This document shows, piece by piece, positions 16,797 to 25,447 of a DNA stretch of 64,000 nt (positions within the stretch are counted from its first letter, which is position 1; the number at the start of each line of letters is the position of its first letter). Below the pieces are notes generated by a model, which was not told where the DNA came from, did no database searches, and saw only the letters and a program-made list of their open reading frames with translations. A program made the translations under genes and the position numbers. Source of the stretch: Planctomycetota bacterium (GTDB lineage: Bacteria > Planctomycetota > UBA1135); assembly GCA_024229395.1 (NCBI GenBank), contig JAAESM010000033.1:1-64000 (forward strand), in the 5' to 3' direction.

Positions 16797-18653
16797 CTAG
16801 AAAGTCGAACTCAAGGCTTCGAAACCAGCCAACACTTCCAAGACGGCAGCATCCAGATCTTTGCTGCCTTCGGCCCCCTTCAAGGCGGCGGCAACTTCCG
16901 GGAACCAAGCCGAGCCATAACCTTCCGAGCGCCACAGCAGCGAACGCCCATTGGCTGGCAAGAAGGCGCGATGGAAACGGAAGCTCGTGGCACTGTCTTC
17001 TTCCGCAGTCTCCATCAGCAAGGCATAGCGCAAGGTCGCATTCTCCAGCTGCAGCTTGGCCAAACGATTCTCATCAGTGTCGGTGGGGAAGCGACGCAAG
17101 GCGCTCAGAATCTGTTGTACCCAAGCACGTCGGCCGTCGACCTCGCTGCTGGCAGCGCTCAAGTGGTTGACCAAGGTGACTGCGACTTCAGCAGCTTGCT
17201 TGTGATACTGGAAACCCGGGTCGAGGAACTTCTCGACCAGATAAGGAGTGTCCATGGCCGAGTGGTAAACGCCACTGCCACCATGGAAGCCGAAGTTAAG
17301 GACTTCAACGCCGGCTAGCTCAATGAAGGGCACGTGGTCGGAGCCACCGCCAGGAACACCAAGACGCGAAGGCACCGTAATGCCTTGGGTGGTGCAGGCT
17401 GCGGCGGTGGCGGCGCCCAAACCAGGAGTGCACGACGCACTGAAGTTCGGGCCGGTCGCTGCGACGTCCATGTTCACATAAGCCACTGCCTTCTGCAGCA
17501 ACTCCGAACGGTGATGTTCCACCCATTCGGTGGAGCCAACCAAGCCCCATTCCTCAGCATCCCAAGTCGCGAAGATTAAGGTGCGCTCTGGGCGCCATCC
17601 AGCCTTCATGGCCTCGCCGACGACGCGCGCGGTTTCCAGCAACACGGTGCTGCCGGTGCCATTGTCGGTTGCGCCGAAACCCCAGGAATCGCGGTGCGCG
17701 CCGAAGATCACCCATTCATCTGGGTGGGTGGTGCCTTCGACCACGCCTAGCACGTCTTGAATCTCGACCAGGTTCTGATCCTGTTCGACCGACAAGCGTG
17801 CGCTGGTCTTCAGTGGCCCCAACTGGCGCTCTGCACCATGCAGCAAGCGCCCGGCGTTGCCGGAAGAAACCGGCAGGCTCGGGATCCTGACCAAACCTTT
17901 TGCCTGATCTGGGCGAATGCGATTGGCGTGTTCCAGAGCGGGCCAGCCAGGAGTGAGCGGGTCGCCGTCGGCGTTGTAGACTGAGCCGCGTTGGATGCCA
18001 CTGGAGGGGCGCCATGGACCATCAGGCAACACAGGGCCTTTGGCCGCGCCGTCGTCTTGCGCGTTGGTGTAGAGCAGGGCGCCGGCGAAACCATAGGCCT
18101 CGGCGTTGGCCACCTTCAGTCCGCGGTAGAGGGCGCCGTAACGCACCAGCGCAATCCCGCCTTGGAAGGCCTCGCGGCCAAACTTGCGCTCCAACTCGGC
18201 AAATTCATTCTCGGTGCCATAACCGCAATACCACAGTGGGCCTTCGGCGCGTCCGGTGCCGGTCAAACCATGCATGGGGGGGACGTGGTTGGAAAGCGTA
18301 CGTGGGTCTTCCTTAAAACCGACCTCGCGTAGGTCGAGGGCTTGCCAATCACCGCCAGGGGCCAACATCTGCAGGCTCTGTGATTTCTGGCGTGGTAGGT
18401 AGCACAGGTAGGGCTGCTTGACGACGTCGAAACCGGCGTCGGTGAAGACTTGGGTGGCGTAGTCGATGGCGGCCAGCGATTCGATGCTGCCAGCAAGGCG
18501 CGGTAGGCGGCACAGCTCGTCCAGGGTCTCGCCGAGGCGCTCAGCGGAGACCGATTGCGGCTGCGGCGCGGCGGGTGGGGCTTGGGCTGCGCTGGGGGCG
18601 GCAAAGGCCAAGCACGCGGAAGTGACCAAAAGGTAGGGCGTCAACGGGGACAT
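16797..18653 (-). CDS. exported M28-family peptidase (glutamate carboxypeptidase II-like)
   Basis: 618 aa with a signal peptide (LLVTSACLAFAAPSAAQA). A protease-associated domain covers about 110-260 and a co-catalytic zinc peptidase domain about 300-500. The metal and catalytic residues are His320 and Asp330 (GAHRDSWGFGATDNG), Glu367/Glu368 (WDAEEWG), Asp396 (YVNMDVA) and His464 (YHSAMDT). A dimerisation-like helical tail follows. It is expected to be a periplasmic or surface carboxy- or aminopeptidase. It is divergent from the HAD gene at 18677, and the two appear to share one -10 region. Confidence 0.9.
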   Translation of the reverse strand: MSPLTPYLLVTSACLAFAAPSAAQAPPAAPQPQSVSAERLGETLDELCRLPRLAGSIESLAAIDYATQVFTDAGFDVVKQPYLCYLPRQKSQSLQMLAPGGDWQALDLREVGFKEDPRTLSNHVPPMHGLTGTGRAEGPLWYCGYGTENEFAELERKFGREAFQGGIALVRYGALYRGLKVANAEAYGFAGALLYTNAQDDGAAKGPVLPDGPWRPSSGIQRGSVYNADGDPLTPGWPALEHANRIRPDQAKGLVRIPSLPVSSGNAGRLLHGAERQLGPLKTSARLSVEQDQNLVEIQDVLGVVEGTTHPDEWVIFGAHRDSWGFGATDNGTGSTVLLETARVVGEAMKAGWRPERTLIFATWDAEEWGLVGSTEWVEHHRSELLQKAVAYVNMDVAATGPNFSASCTPGLGAATAAACTTQGITVPSRLGVPGGGSDHVPFIELAGVEVLNFGFHGGSGVYHSAMDTPYLVEKFLDPGFQYHKQAAEVAVTLVNHLSAASSEVDGRRAWVQQILSALRRFPTDTDENRLAKLQLENATLRYALLMETAEEDSATSFRFHRAFLPANGRSLLWRSEGYGSAWFPEVAAALKGAEGSKDLDAAVLEVLAGFEALSSTF

Positions 18654-18661
18654 GATTCGGT

Positions 18662-18668
18662 TAATCTA
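18662..18668. promoter_or_regulatory. bidirectional -10 element between the M28 and HAD genes
   Basis: The sequence TAATCTA gives TAATCT on the plus strand and TAGATT on the minus strand. Each lies exactly 9 nt from its own start codon (18677 and 18653). Only 23 bp separate the two genes, so the promoters must overlap. Confidence 0.45.
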
Positions 18669-18676
18669 GGGTCGCG

Positions 18677-19111
18677 ATGGGTGCAGGCACTCCTGATTTT
18701 GTGGCTCTAGACTGGAACGGGACCGTAGTCCCGGTCTTCGGCCGTCCTCCATACCCTGGTGTGGTCGAGGCAATCCAATGCCTTGAAGGCCTTGGAATCC
18801 CGGTTTTCGTAGTCTCTCACGCCACCCAACGCCAAATCGACGACGACGTCCGTCGTACCGGATTGCAGTTCGACGGGGTCTTTGGCTGCATGGAAAAAGC
18901 CCCTGTGTTGTCCACTTTGCGGGCCCAGCATGGCTTTGGCTTGCTGCTCGGCGACCACCCGGCTGACTTCCGCGCCGCCTTGGAGGTGGGGCTGCCCTTC
19001 ATCCAGGCACGCCTCGATGGCCAAGCCCAGTTCGGTGGCTGCAACAATAGTTTTCTGGATTGGAGCGAGGTCCCTGAGCTGCTCCTTGCCGCGTCGGGCC
19101 ACGACGGTTAA
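18677..19111 (+). CDS. small HAD-superfamily phosphatase-like protein
   Basis: 144 aa, short for the superfamily. Motif I is ALDWNGTVVPVF (DxNGT in place of DxDGT, with the second Asp replaced by Asn), motif II is VVSHATQ, and a motif-IV-like LLGDHPADFRAAL follows. The shape resembles compact phosphoglycolate-phosphatase-like proteins without a cap domain. The Asn in motif I may lower or alter phosphatase activity. Substrate unknown. The start is set by the shared promoter with the M28 gene. Confidence 0.68.
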   Translation: MGAGTPDFVALDWNGTVVPVFGRPPYPGVVEAIQCLEGLGIPVFVVSHATQRQIDDDVRRTGLQFDGVFGCMEKAPVLSTLRAQHGFGLLLGDHPADFRAALEVGLPFIQARLDGQAQFGGCNNSFLDWSEVPELLLAASGHDG

Positions 19112-19145
19112 ACTGTTCGGTCCCATTCGGGGCCCCTACACAATC

Positions 19146-19370
19146 ATGGACAGGACTCTTCCTCAGCGTCTGCAGCGCTACGTCAACGGTTCCTTCGAAC
19201 GTACCGTTCTCCTTCAGAAGAGAATTCGCCAGCTAGTACGCGGCGATGCCCCTCTTTTCGACGCCGAACTCGAGCATATCGAGAACCCTATCGAGATCGC
19301 TCTCGTCGAGATTGAGCGTGGCTTGGTAGAGCTGGTCGAAGAGCAGGTCGAAGAAAAGCCGACTTTCTAG
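19146..19370 (+). CDS. rpoZ: probable DNA-directed RNA polymerase omega subunit
   Basis: 74 aa. The ATG at 19146 gives MDRTLPQRLQRYVNGSFERT, followed by VLLQKRIRQLVRGDAPLF, which fits the omega pattern (NRFELVLLAAKRARQLxxG), and PIEIALVEIERGLVEL, which fits the conserved P-x-x-I-A-L-x-E-I-x-x-G-L helix. Omega helps fold the beta-prime subunit and in some bacteria binds ppGpp. The longer reading frame upstream is only a shadow of the HAD gene. The identification rests on a short, low-complexity family. Confidence 0.62.
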   Translation: MDRTLPQRLQRYVNGSFERTVLLQKRIRQLVRGDAPLFDAELEHIENPIEIALVEIERGLVELVEEQVEEKPTF

Positions 19371-19384
19371 TCAGCGCTGTTCGA

Positions 19385-20632
19385 CTATTCGTTCGCTGCG
19401 ATCAATTGTCGCAGGCATTCCTGTAGGGTTTCCCGCAGGCTGGTGAAGCCTTCGTAGTAGCAGGTGATGCATGGCTTTTGGCCAGCTTGGTTGCAGATCT
19501 CGCGCGCCTTGCGCGTGAAAGTGGTGCGGTTCCAATGCAGGATCACCAGCGCGTCGAAACGCGTATTCAGGTCGGTGCCAAGGCGATCCATTTCCTTATG
19601 CCAGGAGACGTATTCCGCCATGCGCCAGCTGCTGGTGAACCCCATGACCTCGGCGTATTCCTCTAGCTTGGCGCGGTGCTTGTATTGCGGTTCGCCGCCA
19701 CCGATGACCAGCACCTTGAAATCGCGACCTGAGTCTTCCAACTGTTGTGCCAGTTGCATTTCCTTATCCAGCAACGGGCGATTGCGGAACGACGGCACTT
19801 CTTCCTCGGCCAAGGAATCGAAATGATCCAGGTCTTCCAAGCAGGCGCGTAAGTCGTCGCGTTCGTAGACCAGCAGTTCCATTTTCTGCTCGGCAATGCG
19901 TTGCTCGCGTCGTGCATCGGTGGCTTCATCGATGAGGAGCTGTTCGCGCTGGCCGACGCTACTTGACTCGGCCAGTTGCTTCTTCAATTCCGACGCACGC
20001 GCCACTGCCAACCTGCGTTCACTGCGCGCCGCCTCCAATTGCTCGAGCAGTTCTTGCTTGCGCCGATGTTCCTTGCCGAGTGCTTCCTGCAGCGTGGCAT
20101 TTTCACTGCGCAAACTATTGAATTGTTCCTTCAGCTTGTCGACCGGGTCGGCGGCAGTTGGAGCGCCAGGCTTGGGGTTGTTTTGCGCGCGCGTACCCGA
20201 GGCTTTGGTGGGGGCATCTTGGGCGGCTTGGAGATGGCTCTCGAAACGATCCATCATCTGTGGGATGCTTTGCCAGTCACTCAAGTGCGCGGCACTGAGG
20301 GCTGCGTAGAGGCTCGCCAACAAGCGCTCCTGCTCAACATCTTCCAGGGGATCGCTCTCTGGAGCAGCCAAGGCCTTGGCCTTAGGCGCCCGCTCCATCA
20401 AGGCGGTGGCGGTATTGCGCCGTAACTTAGGGTGCTTCTCGATGACGTCGGCGATGGCAAGCGAGGGCTGTAGACGGCCAGAACGACGTTGTCCGCCGGC
20501 AGTGGCGAGTTCGCTGAGGCGGCGTGGGGGCAGGAACCACTCCAGCAGGCACGATAATTGGGCGGGATCGCGGCTCAGGAACAGCAAGGCGGAATCAATA
20601 CGACTCCGGATACGCGATTCATTGCTGCCCAT
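19385..20632 (-). CDS. coiled-coil protein with C-terminal DUF2325 domain
   Basis: 415 aa, cytoplasmic. Residues 1-165 are a helical N-terminal region. Residues about 170-280 form a long coiled coil rich in Glu, Arg and Lys (ENATLQEALGKEHRRKQELL). The C-terminal 110 residues (FKVLVIGGGEPQYKHRAKLEEYAEVMG ... FDALVILHWNRTTFTRKAREICNQ) match DUF2325, a Rossmann-like domain. Here the usual H-x-C-C positions are partly changed (HWNRT). Function is unknown. It converges with the rpoZ-like gene, 14 bp apart. Confidence 0.7.
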   Translation of the reverse strand: MGSNESRIRSRIDSALLFLSRDPAQLSCLLEWFLPPRRLSELATAGGQRRSGRLQPSLAIADVIEKHPKLRRNTATALMERAPKAKALAAPESDPLEDVEQERLLASLYAALSAAHLSDWQSIPQMMDRFESHLQAAQDAPTKASGTRAQNNPKPGAPTAADPVDKLKEQFNSLRSENATLQEALGKEHRRKQELLEQLEAARSERRLAVARASELKKQLAESSSVGQREQLLIDEATDARREQRIAEQKMELLVYERDDLRACLEDLDHFDSLAEEEVPSFRNRPLLDKEMQLAQQLEDSGRDFKVLVIGGGEPQYKHRAKLEEYAEVMGFTSSWRMAEYVSWHKEMDRLGTDLNTRFDALVILHWNRTTFTRKAREICNQAGQKPCITCYYEGFTSLRETLQECLRQLIAANE

Positions 20633-20684
20633 ATGACGAGGGTAACATATTGACGTTCAACATCTTCGGTCCACCACCGGAATC

Positions 20685-21989
20685 ATGATCAAGTTTGCCA
20701 CTCGAAGTCTTTGTCTCGCTGCGCTGCTCCTTTGTTCCGCTTTGGTCGCATGTTCGGATGACCCCAAGGTTAATCAACCCAATGTCTTGTTGGTGGTTGT
20801 CGATACCTTGCGCGCGGATCATCTCACGCCGTATGGGTACACCATGAACCCAACCACGCCGGAGTTGCAGAAGTTGGTCGACGCGGAAGGGCTTGAAGTC
20901 TTGCCCGGCTTGGTAGCAGCAAGCAGTTGGACCAAACCGAGCATGGCCACCTTGTTCACTGGCTTGGCGCCGTCGCAACATGGCGTGATGCGCTTGATCG
21001 GCAAGAACAGCAAGCTCAAGGATATGCATACGCTTGCCGCCGAGTTCAAGGCCGCTGGTTATGACACCGGTTGCGTAATGAGTAACTTCTTGCTCACCAA
21101 GCGCACCAAGACCGGCTATGACTACGGTTTTGATTTTTACGACGACAGCACGGGCACCAAGCAGGACCCGCATCGTGATTCCACTGCGCAGGTGGTCACC
21201 GATTCGGGCCTTCAATGGTTGAGCGAACGGGATCCGGATAAGCCATGGTTGTTGGTCCTGCATTACTTCGATCCGCATGCTTCTTTTGAAGACCATGCCA
21301 ATGTTGATTGGCTCGATCCTGGGTACCAGGGTTGGGTGACTGGTGGCGCATCCACCGACACCCTGCGGGAACATGAAGCCAATTGCAGTAGTGCTGATCG
21401 AGCTGCACTGGCCGCTTTTTACGACGAAGAGATTCATGCCGTGGATCATCAGATCGGTCGCGCCGTGGAACAATTGAAGAGCAGCCAGCAATGGGCGGAT
21501 ACGGTGCTGATGTTCACCGCCGATCACGGCGAGGAATTGGGGGAACGCGGGCACATTGGCCATACCCAGACCTTGTTCCCGGAATTAGTTGATATTCCTC
21601 TGATGGTGCGCGTGCCACAGCCGTGGAAGAGTGCCTGGGATCTGCCAGAGGCCGCTGGAGGTGGCTATCAGATGACCCAGCTGTATCCCGCCCTCATGGG
21701 GGTAGCGGGGATTGAGCTGCCTGCAGGCCGCAGTGCGTCGGCGCCCGCTTACGTAGCGGTTGAAGTCGACTTCGAACCCGTCCGTAAAGAGCATGTGGAA
21801 AAATACGTGCAAAAGCGATTGGTGCGTGACGGTTCCTTCACCTTGATCAGGGATCTACGCAGCGGCTCGGAGCAGTTGTTCGATCATGCCGCCGACCCGC
21901 AGATGTTGGCTCCGCTGAGCGATCAGCACCCGAAGCTTCAGAAGCTGCAGGCCTTGCTCGACACACATGATTGGTGGGAGGCCCCATGA
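20685..21989 (+). CDS. lipoprotein of the sulfatase/alkaline-phosphatase superfamily with Thr at the nucleophile position
   Basis: 434 aa. A lipoprotein signal ends with the lipobox LVAC (Cys23). Asp40 (VVVDTLRADHL) and the DHGEELGERGHIGH block supply the metal ligands of the superfamily. The motif that is CxPxR in true sulfatases reads TKPSM (Thr83), so formylglycine cannot form. Thr is the nucleophile in phosphoethanolamine and phosphoglycerol transferases of this superfamily. The gene opens an operon and overlaps lpxK by 4 nt (ATGA), so a role on lipid A or another envelope phosphoester is plausible but not shown. Confidence 0.8.
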   Translation: MIKFATRSLCLAALLLCSALVACSDDPKVNQPNVLLVVVDTLRADHLTPYGYTMNPTTPELQKLVDAEGLEVLPGLVAASSWTKPSMATLFTGLAPSQHGVMRLIGKNSKLKDMHTLAAEFKAAGYDTGCVMSNFLLTKRTKTGYDYGFDFYDDSTGTKQDPHRDSTAQVVTDSGLQWLSERDPDKPWLLVLHYFDPHASFEDHANVDWLDPGYQGWVTGGASTDTLREHEANCSSADRAALAAFYDEEIHAVDHQIGRAVEQLKSSQQWADTVLMFTADHGEELGERGHIGHTQTLFPELVDIPLMVRVPQPWKSAWDLPEAAGGGYQMTQLYPALMGVAGIELPAGRSASAPAYVAVEVDFEPVRKEHVEKYVQKRLVRDGSFTLIRDLRSGSEQLFDHAADPQMLAPLSDQHPKLQKLQALLDTHDWWEAP

Positions 21990-23029
21990 GTCTAGAGAGC
22001 AAACTCAACGGCCCGCTTGGCTGGCTACTGGCTCCGCTGGGCTGGTTGTATGCGCGCATCGCTGCCGCCCGGGTACAGGCCTATCACAGTGGTCGCAAGA
22101 AATCGGTACGACCGCCTATGCCTACCTTGTCAATCGGCAATATCGCTGCTGGTGGCACAGGCAAGACACCCTTGCTGTTCGCGGCCCTGGATTGGTTGCA
22201 CAAGCATGATGCAACCGTCGGTGTATTGTCGCGCGGTTATGGCGGCGACGAGGGGCGCATGCTGGAGGAGCGATTCCCACATGTGCGTTTGATTGAAGGC
22301 AAGGACCGAGTCGATGGTTTGCACAAGATGCTGGCCAAGGACACGCCAGAGTTACTGCTGCTCGACGACGGTTTTCAGCATCTGAAGTTACAGCGCGATG
22401 TGGATATCGTCGTCATTGATGCTACGCGGCCATTCGGACGTTGCTTCCCGGCTGGCTTGTTCCGTGAATCGCCCACAGCCTTGATGCGTGCCGATTTGGT
22501 AGTTGTTTCTCGCGCCGACTTGGTCAGCGAAAAGAAGTTGTTGGCGATCTGGAAACGCATCAACAAGACCCGCAAGGGCAAGCCTTATCAAGCGCGCGTC
22601 GAAGGCAGCGTGCAGGTGCGTGATTTGCGCAACTTGACCACAGGCGTGTGCGTGCCAGTCTCTGATTTCGTTGGACGCAAAGTGCAAGTGGCTGCAGGCA
22701 TCGGCAACCCGACATCTTTTCACAGCCTGTGCGAGAACTCCGGCATGGAGATCACCAGCTTCACACGTTTCGCTGATCACCACGCTTGGTGCAAGGAGGA
22801 CGCGGATGGCTTCAATGAGCGTATGCCGCTGGTCGTGACCGAGAAAGATGGCGTCAAGTTGCGCCCATTCGCCACCGTGCAGATGTGGGAGATGCGCGTT
22901 GATTGGCAGTTCACAAAAGGCGTGGAGACCTGGGAGCGTTGCTTGACCGATCTGCATTTGCCGGTGCGCGCTGCTCGCATCGAACCGCTGTGGAATGCTC
23001 ACGACCCTGAAGGCAGAGGAGTGCAATGA
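21986..23029 (+). CDS. lpxK: tetraacyldisaccharide 4'-kinase
   Basis: 347 aa, starting at the ATG at 21986 that overlaps the previous stop. LpxK phosphorylates the 4' position of the lipid A disaccharide at the inner membrane. The P-loop is SIGNIAAGGTGKTPL; VLSRGYGG, LLLDDGFQHLKLQRDVDIVVID and CFPAGLFRESPTALMRADLVVVSR are diagnostic. It proves that the organism makes lipid A. It is coupled to the acyltransferase downstream, again through ATGA. Confidence 0.96.
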   Translation: MSLESKLNGPLGWLLAPLGWLYARIAAARVQAYHSGRKKSVRPPMPTLSIGNIAAGGTGKTPLLFAALDWLHKHDATVGVLSRGYGGDEGRMLEERFPHVRLIEGKDRVDGLHKMLAKDTPELLLLDDGFQHLKLQRDVDIVVIDATRPFGRCFPAGLFRESPTALMRADLVVVSRADLVSEKKLLAIWKRINKTRKGKPYQARVEGSVQVRDLRNLTTGVCVPVSDFVGRKVQVAAGIGNPTSFHSLCENSGMEITSFTRFADHHAWCKEDADGFNERMPLVVTEKDGVKLRPFATVQMWEMRVDWQFTKGVETWERCLTDLHLPVRAARIEPLWNAHDPEGRGVQ

Positions 23030-23973
23030 GCCGATTGCGTGCCTTCCGAAAGCGCTTGCGTAGGCGTTGGAAGAACAAGCCGGGGCCAATCCCGTGGTTG
23101 TTGTTTCAACCCACGCGTTTGATGTTGGCATTGCTGCACTTGTTTCCGACCTCATGGATTTTGGCCGTCGGTGGTGCCGGCGGCAGGTTGGCATGGTTGT
23201 TCTCGCGCCGACGCAGGGTTGGTCGATTCCAGATCGAGAAGGCTTTTCCGGACATGCCCGCCAAGGAGCGTGATCGCATCCTCAAACAAGCTTGCTCGTC
23301 TTTGGGCAAGTCCGCCGTCGAGGCCATGTTCTGTGCCGGACGATTGCGCGATGAGATGGCCAAGTGCTTTCGTTATGAAGACGACGCCGAGCGAGTCTTG
23401 CGCAATGCCGCCGGTCAGGGTGCGGTGTTGGTACAGGCTCACTTCGGTAGTTTCGAGATAGGTGGTGCAGCCATGAGTTTCCTCGGTTTGGATCCCGCCT
23501 TTCCGATGCGCGCGCCGAACAACTACTACATGGCGCAATATGTGGTGAAGGCGCGTGAGGGGTGGGGCGTGACCTTGTTGCCCAAGCGCGGTGCAGTACG
23601 CCCCATGATGAAACATATGCGTGCTGGCGGTGCGGTGGTCCTTGCCACCGACCAAAACGCCCACCAGGGGCCGCTCTTCGTACCTTGGTTTGGATATCTC
23701 GCAGCCACCGAACGGGCTGCCGCGGCCCTGGCCCTGAAGATGGGCGTGCCGCTGCTGGTATTCTGGTGCACACGGAACCCCGGCGTCGGCGATTGGACCA
23801 TCGGTTGCGAGAGCCTGCTCGAAGGCGGCGAAAAACAAGAAGCCACCGATCAAGCGGTCTACGACTTGAACTTGCGCATCCATCACAGTCTCGAGAACGC
23901 CATCCGCAGCAAACCCGAACAGTACTTGTGGATCCACGATCGATACCGCACGCGCCCACAAGACCAAACCTAA
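23026..23973 (+). CDS. lipid A biosynthesis acyltransferase (LpxL/HtrB-type)
   Basis: 315 aa. An N-terminal membrane-association segment is followed by the acyltransferase core. The catalytic HX4(D/E) motif is His139-Phe-Gly-Ser-Phe-Glu144 (AHFGSFEIGG), and VVLATDQNAHQGPLFVPWFG matches the second conserved block. It would add a secondary acyl chain to a Kdo-lipid A precursor. The start overlaps lpxK by 4 nt. Chain specificity cannot be told from sequence. Confidence 0.9.
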   Translation: MSRLRAFRKRLRRRWKNKPGPIPWLLFQPTRLMLALLHLFPTSWILAVGGAGGRLAWLFSRRRRVGRFQIEKAFPDMPAKERDRILKQACSSLGKSAVEAMFCAGRLRDEMAKCFRYEDDAERVLRNAAGQGAVLVQAHFGSFEIGGAAMSFLGLDPAFPMRAPNNYYMAQYVVKAREGWGVTLLPKRGAVRPMMKHMRAGGAVVLATDQNAHQGPLFVPWFGYLAATERAAAALALKMGVPLLVFWCTRNPGVGDWTIGCESLLEGGEKQEATDQAVYDLNLRIHHSLENAIRSKPEQYLWIHDRYRTRPQDQT

Positions 23974-23977
23974 AGAA

Positions 23978-25447
23978 ATGAGCAATCTTCACTTGGAACT
24001 GATTCCAGTGCTGCAGCAGTTGGGCAACCCGCGCATTGCTGTCATCGGCGATTACATGTTCGATCGCTACGTTTGGGGCGAAGCCGGGCGCATCAGCCCC
24101 GAAGCGCCCGTTCCCGTGGTGCATGCCTCGCGCGAGGAAGATCGCCTCGGTGGGGCCGGTAACGTGGTCGCCAACCTGGTCGAGCTTGGTGCCAAGGTCT
24201 GCTGCTTCGGCCCACTAGGCAACGATGCATCGGGCCACGAAATGGTGGCTGCGCTGGAGGAACTAGGCGCCGACGCCTCTGGGATGGAGTTGTGCTCCGA
24301 TCGCCCGACAATCCAGAAGATCCGCGTGATGGCGCGCAATCAACAGATGCTGCGCGTTGACCGCGAGGACTCGCAAGCCATCGATGCCGCCACCAGCGAA
24401 AGCCTGTTGGCTGCTCTGGTCGCTGCACAGTGGGATGCGCTGGTGTTGTCTGACTATGCCAAAGGGTGTTTGACTGAGAGCTTGGTCGCAGAGGTCATCG
24501 CCGAAGCCAAACGCCGTGGAGTCCCTTGTCTGGTCGATCCGAAGACCAGCGACTTCAGCCGCTACCGTGGTGCCACCATGGTCACGCCGAACCGCGCCGA
24601 AGCCGAGCGTGCCGCTGCCAAGGACCTAGCTGACATGGGCCTTCTTGCTAGCGAGGGCGAGGCCTTGCGTTCGAACTCTGGCTTAGAGGCACTGCTGATC
24701 ACCTTGGGCGCAGAGGGCATGTTCTTGCTCGATGCCAATCAAGAACCACTGCACTTGCCGACCGCTGCACGCCAGGTCTACGACGTGACCGGCGCTGGCG
24801 ATACTGTGATCGCAGCACTTGCCTTGGCTTTGGCGGATGGTCTTCAGCATGATGTCGCAGTGCGCTTGGCCAATGCTGCTGCCGGGCTTGCAGTTGCCAA
24901 GGTTGGAACCACTGCCGTCGGCCGCGAGGAACTTCTGCACGAGTTGCGCGCCAGTACGCCGTCGGGCAAAGTCTTCTCGGACGAAGACCTTGAAGGCGTG
25001 CAAGCAGCACTTGCCACATTCAGAAGAGAGGGCCGTCGCATCGTTTTTACCAATGGTTGCTTCGACATCTTGCATGCCGGCCATGTGCGTTATCTGACCG
25101 CCGCCCGCGGCTTGGGCGATGTGCTGGTGCTAGGCCTCAACAGCGATGCCTCGGTGAAACGCCTGAAGGGGGAAGAACGCCCATTCAATGTCCTGTCCGA
25201 TCGCGCTGAGGTGCTGGCGGCGTTGGAATGCGTCGACATGGTGGTGCCTTTCGCGGCCGATACTCCTGAATTGTTGATCCGCGATCTGCAGCCTGACATC
25301 TTGGTCAAGGGCGCGGATTGGCGCGGCAAAGGTGTTGCTGGCGCTGAGTTCGTTGAACAGTCCGGTGGCGAGGTGCAGTTCATCGATCTCCTGCCTGGTC
25401 GTAGCACCACTGGTCTGGCGGATCGCATCCGTAGCCGCGAGTCCTGA
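23978..25447 (+). CDS. hldE: bifunctional heptose 7-phosphate kinase / heptose 1-phosphate adenylyltransferase
   Basis: 489 aa. Residues 1-325 form a PfkB-type sugar kinase (VIGDYMFDRYVWGEAGRISPEAPVPV, catalytic VTGAGDTVIAALALAL). Residues about 345-489 form a nucleotidyltransferase with FTNGCFDILHAGHVRYL (HxGH) and GLNSDASVKRLKGEERP. Together they make ADP-heptose for the LPS inner core. Full-length fusion as in E. coli HldE. It follows the acyltransferase by 4 nt and shares 1 nt with the next gene (TGATG). Confidence 0.96.
   Translation: MSNLHLELIPVLQQLGNPRIAVIGDYMFDRYVWGEAGRISPEAPVPVVHASREEDRLGGAGNVVANLVELGAKVCCFGPLGNDASGHEMVAALEELGADASGMELCSDRPTIQKIRVMARNQQMLRVDREDSQAIDAATSESLLAALVAAQWDALVLSDYAKGCLTESLVAEVIAEAKRRGVPCLVDPKTSDFSRYRGATMVTPNRAEAERAAAKDLADMGLLASEGEALRSNSGLEALLITLGAEGMFLLDANQEPLHLPTAARQVYDVTGAGDTVIAALALALADGLQHDVAVRLANAAAGLAVAKVGTTAVGREELLHELRASTPSGKVFSDEDLEGVQAALATFRREGRRIVFTNGCFDILHAGHVRYLTAARGLGDVLVLGLNSDASVKRLKGEERPFNVLSDRAEVLAALECVDMVVPFAADTPELLIRDLQPDILVKGADWRGKGVAGAEFVEQSGGEVQFIDLLPGRSTTGLADRIRSRES

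Noticed and set aside
15760-16935. 391-codon open frame on the minus strand across the second porin gene
   Set aside because: Shadow of the barrel gene; it also runs through the strong terminator at 16706 and has no motif.
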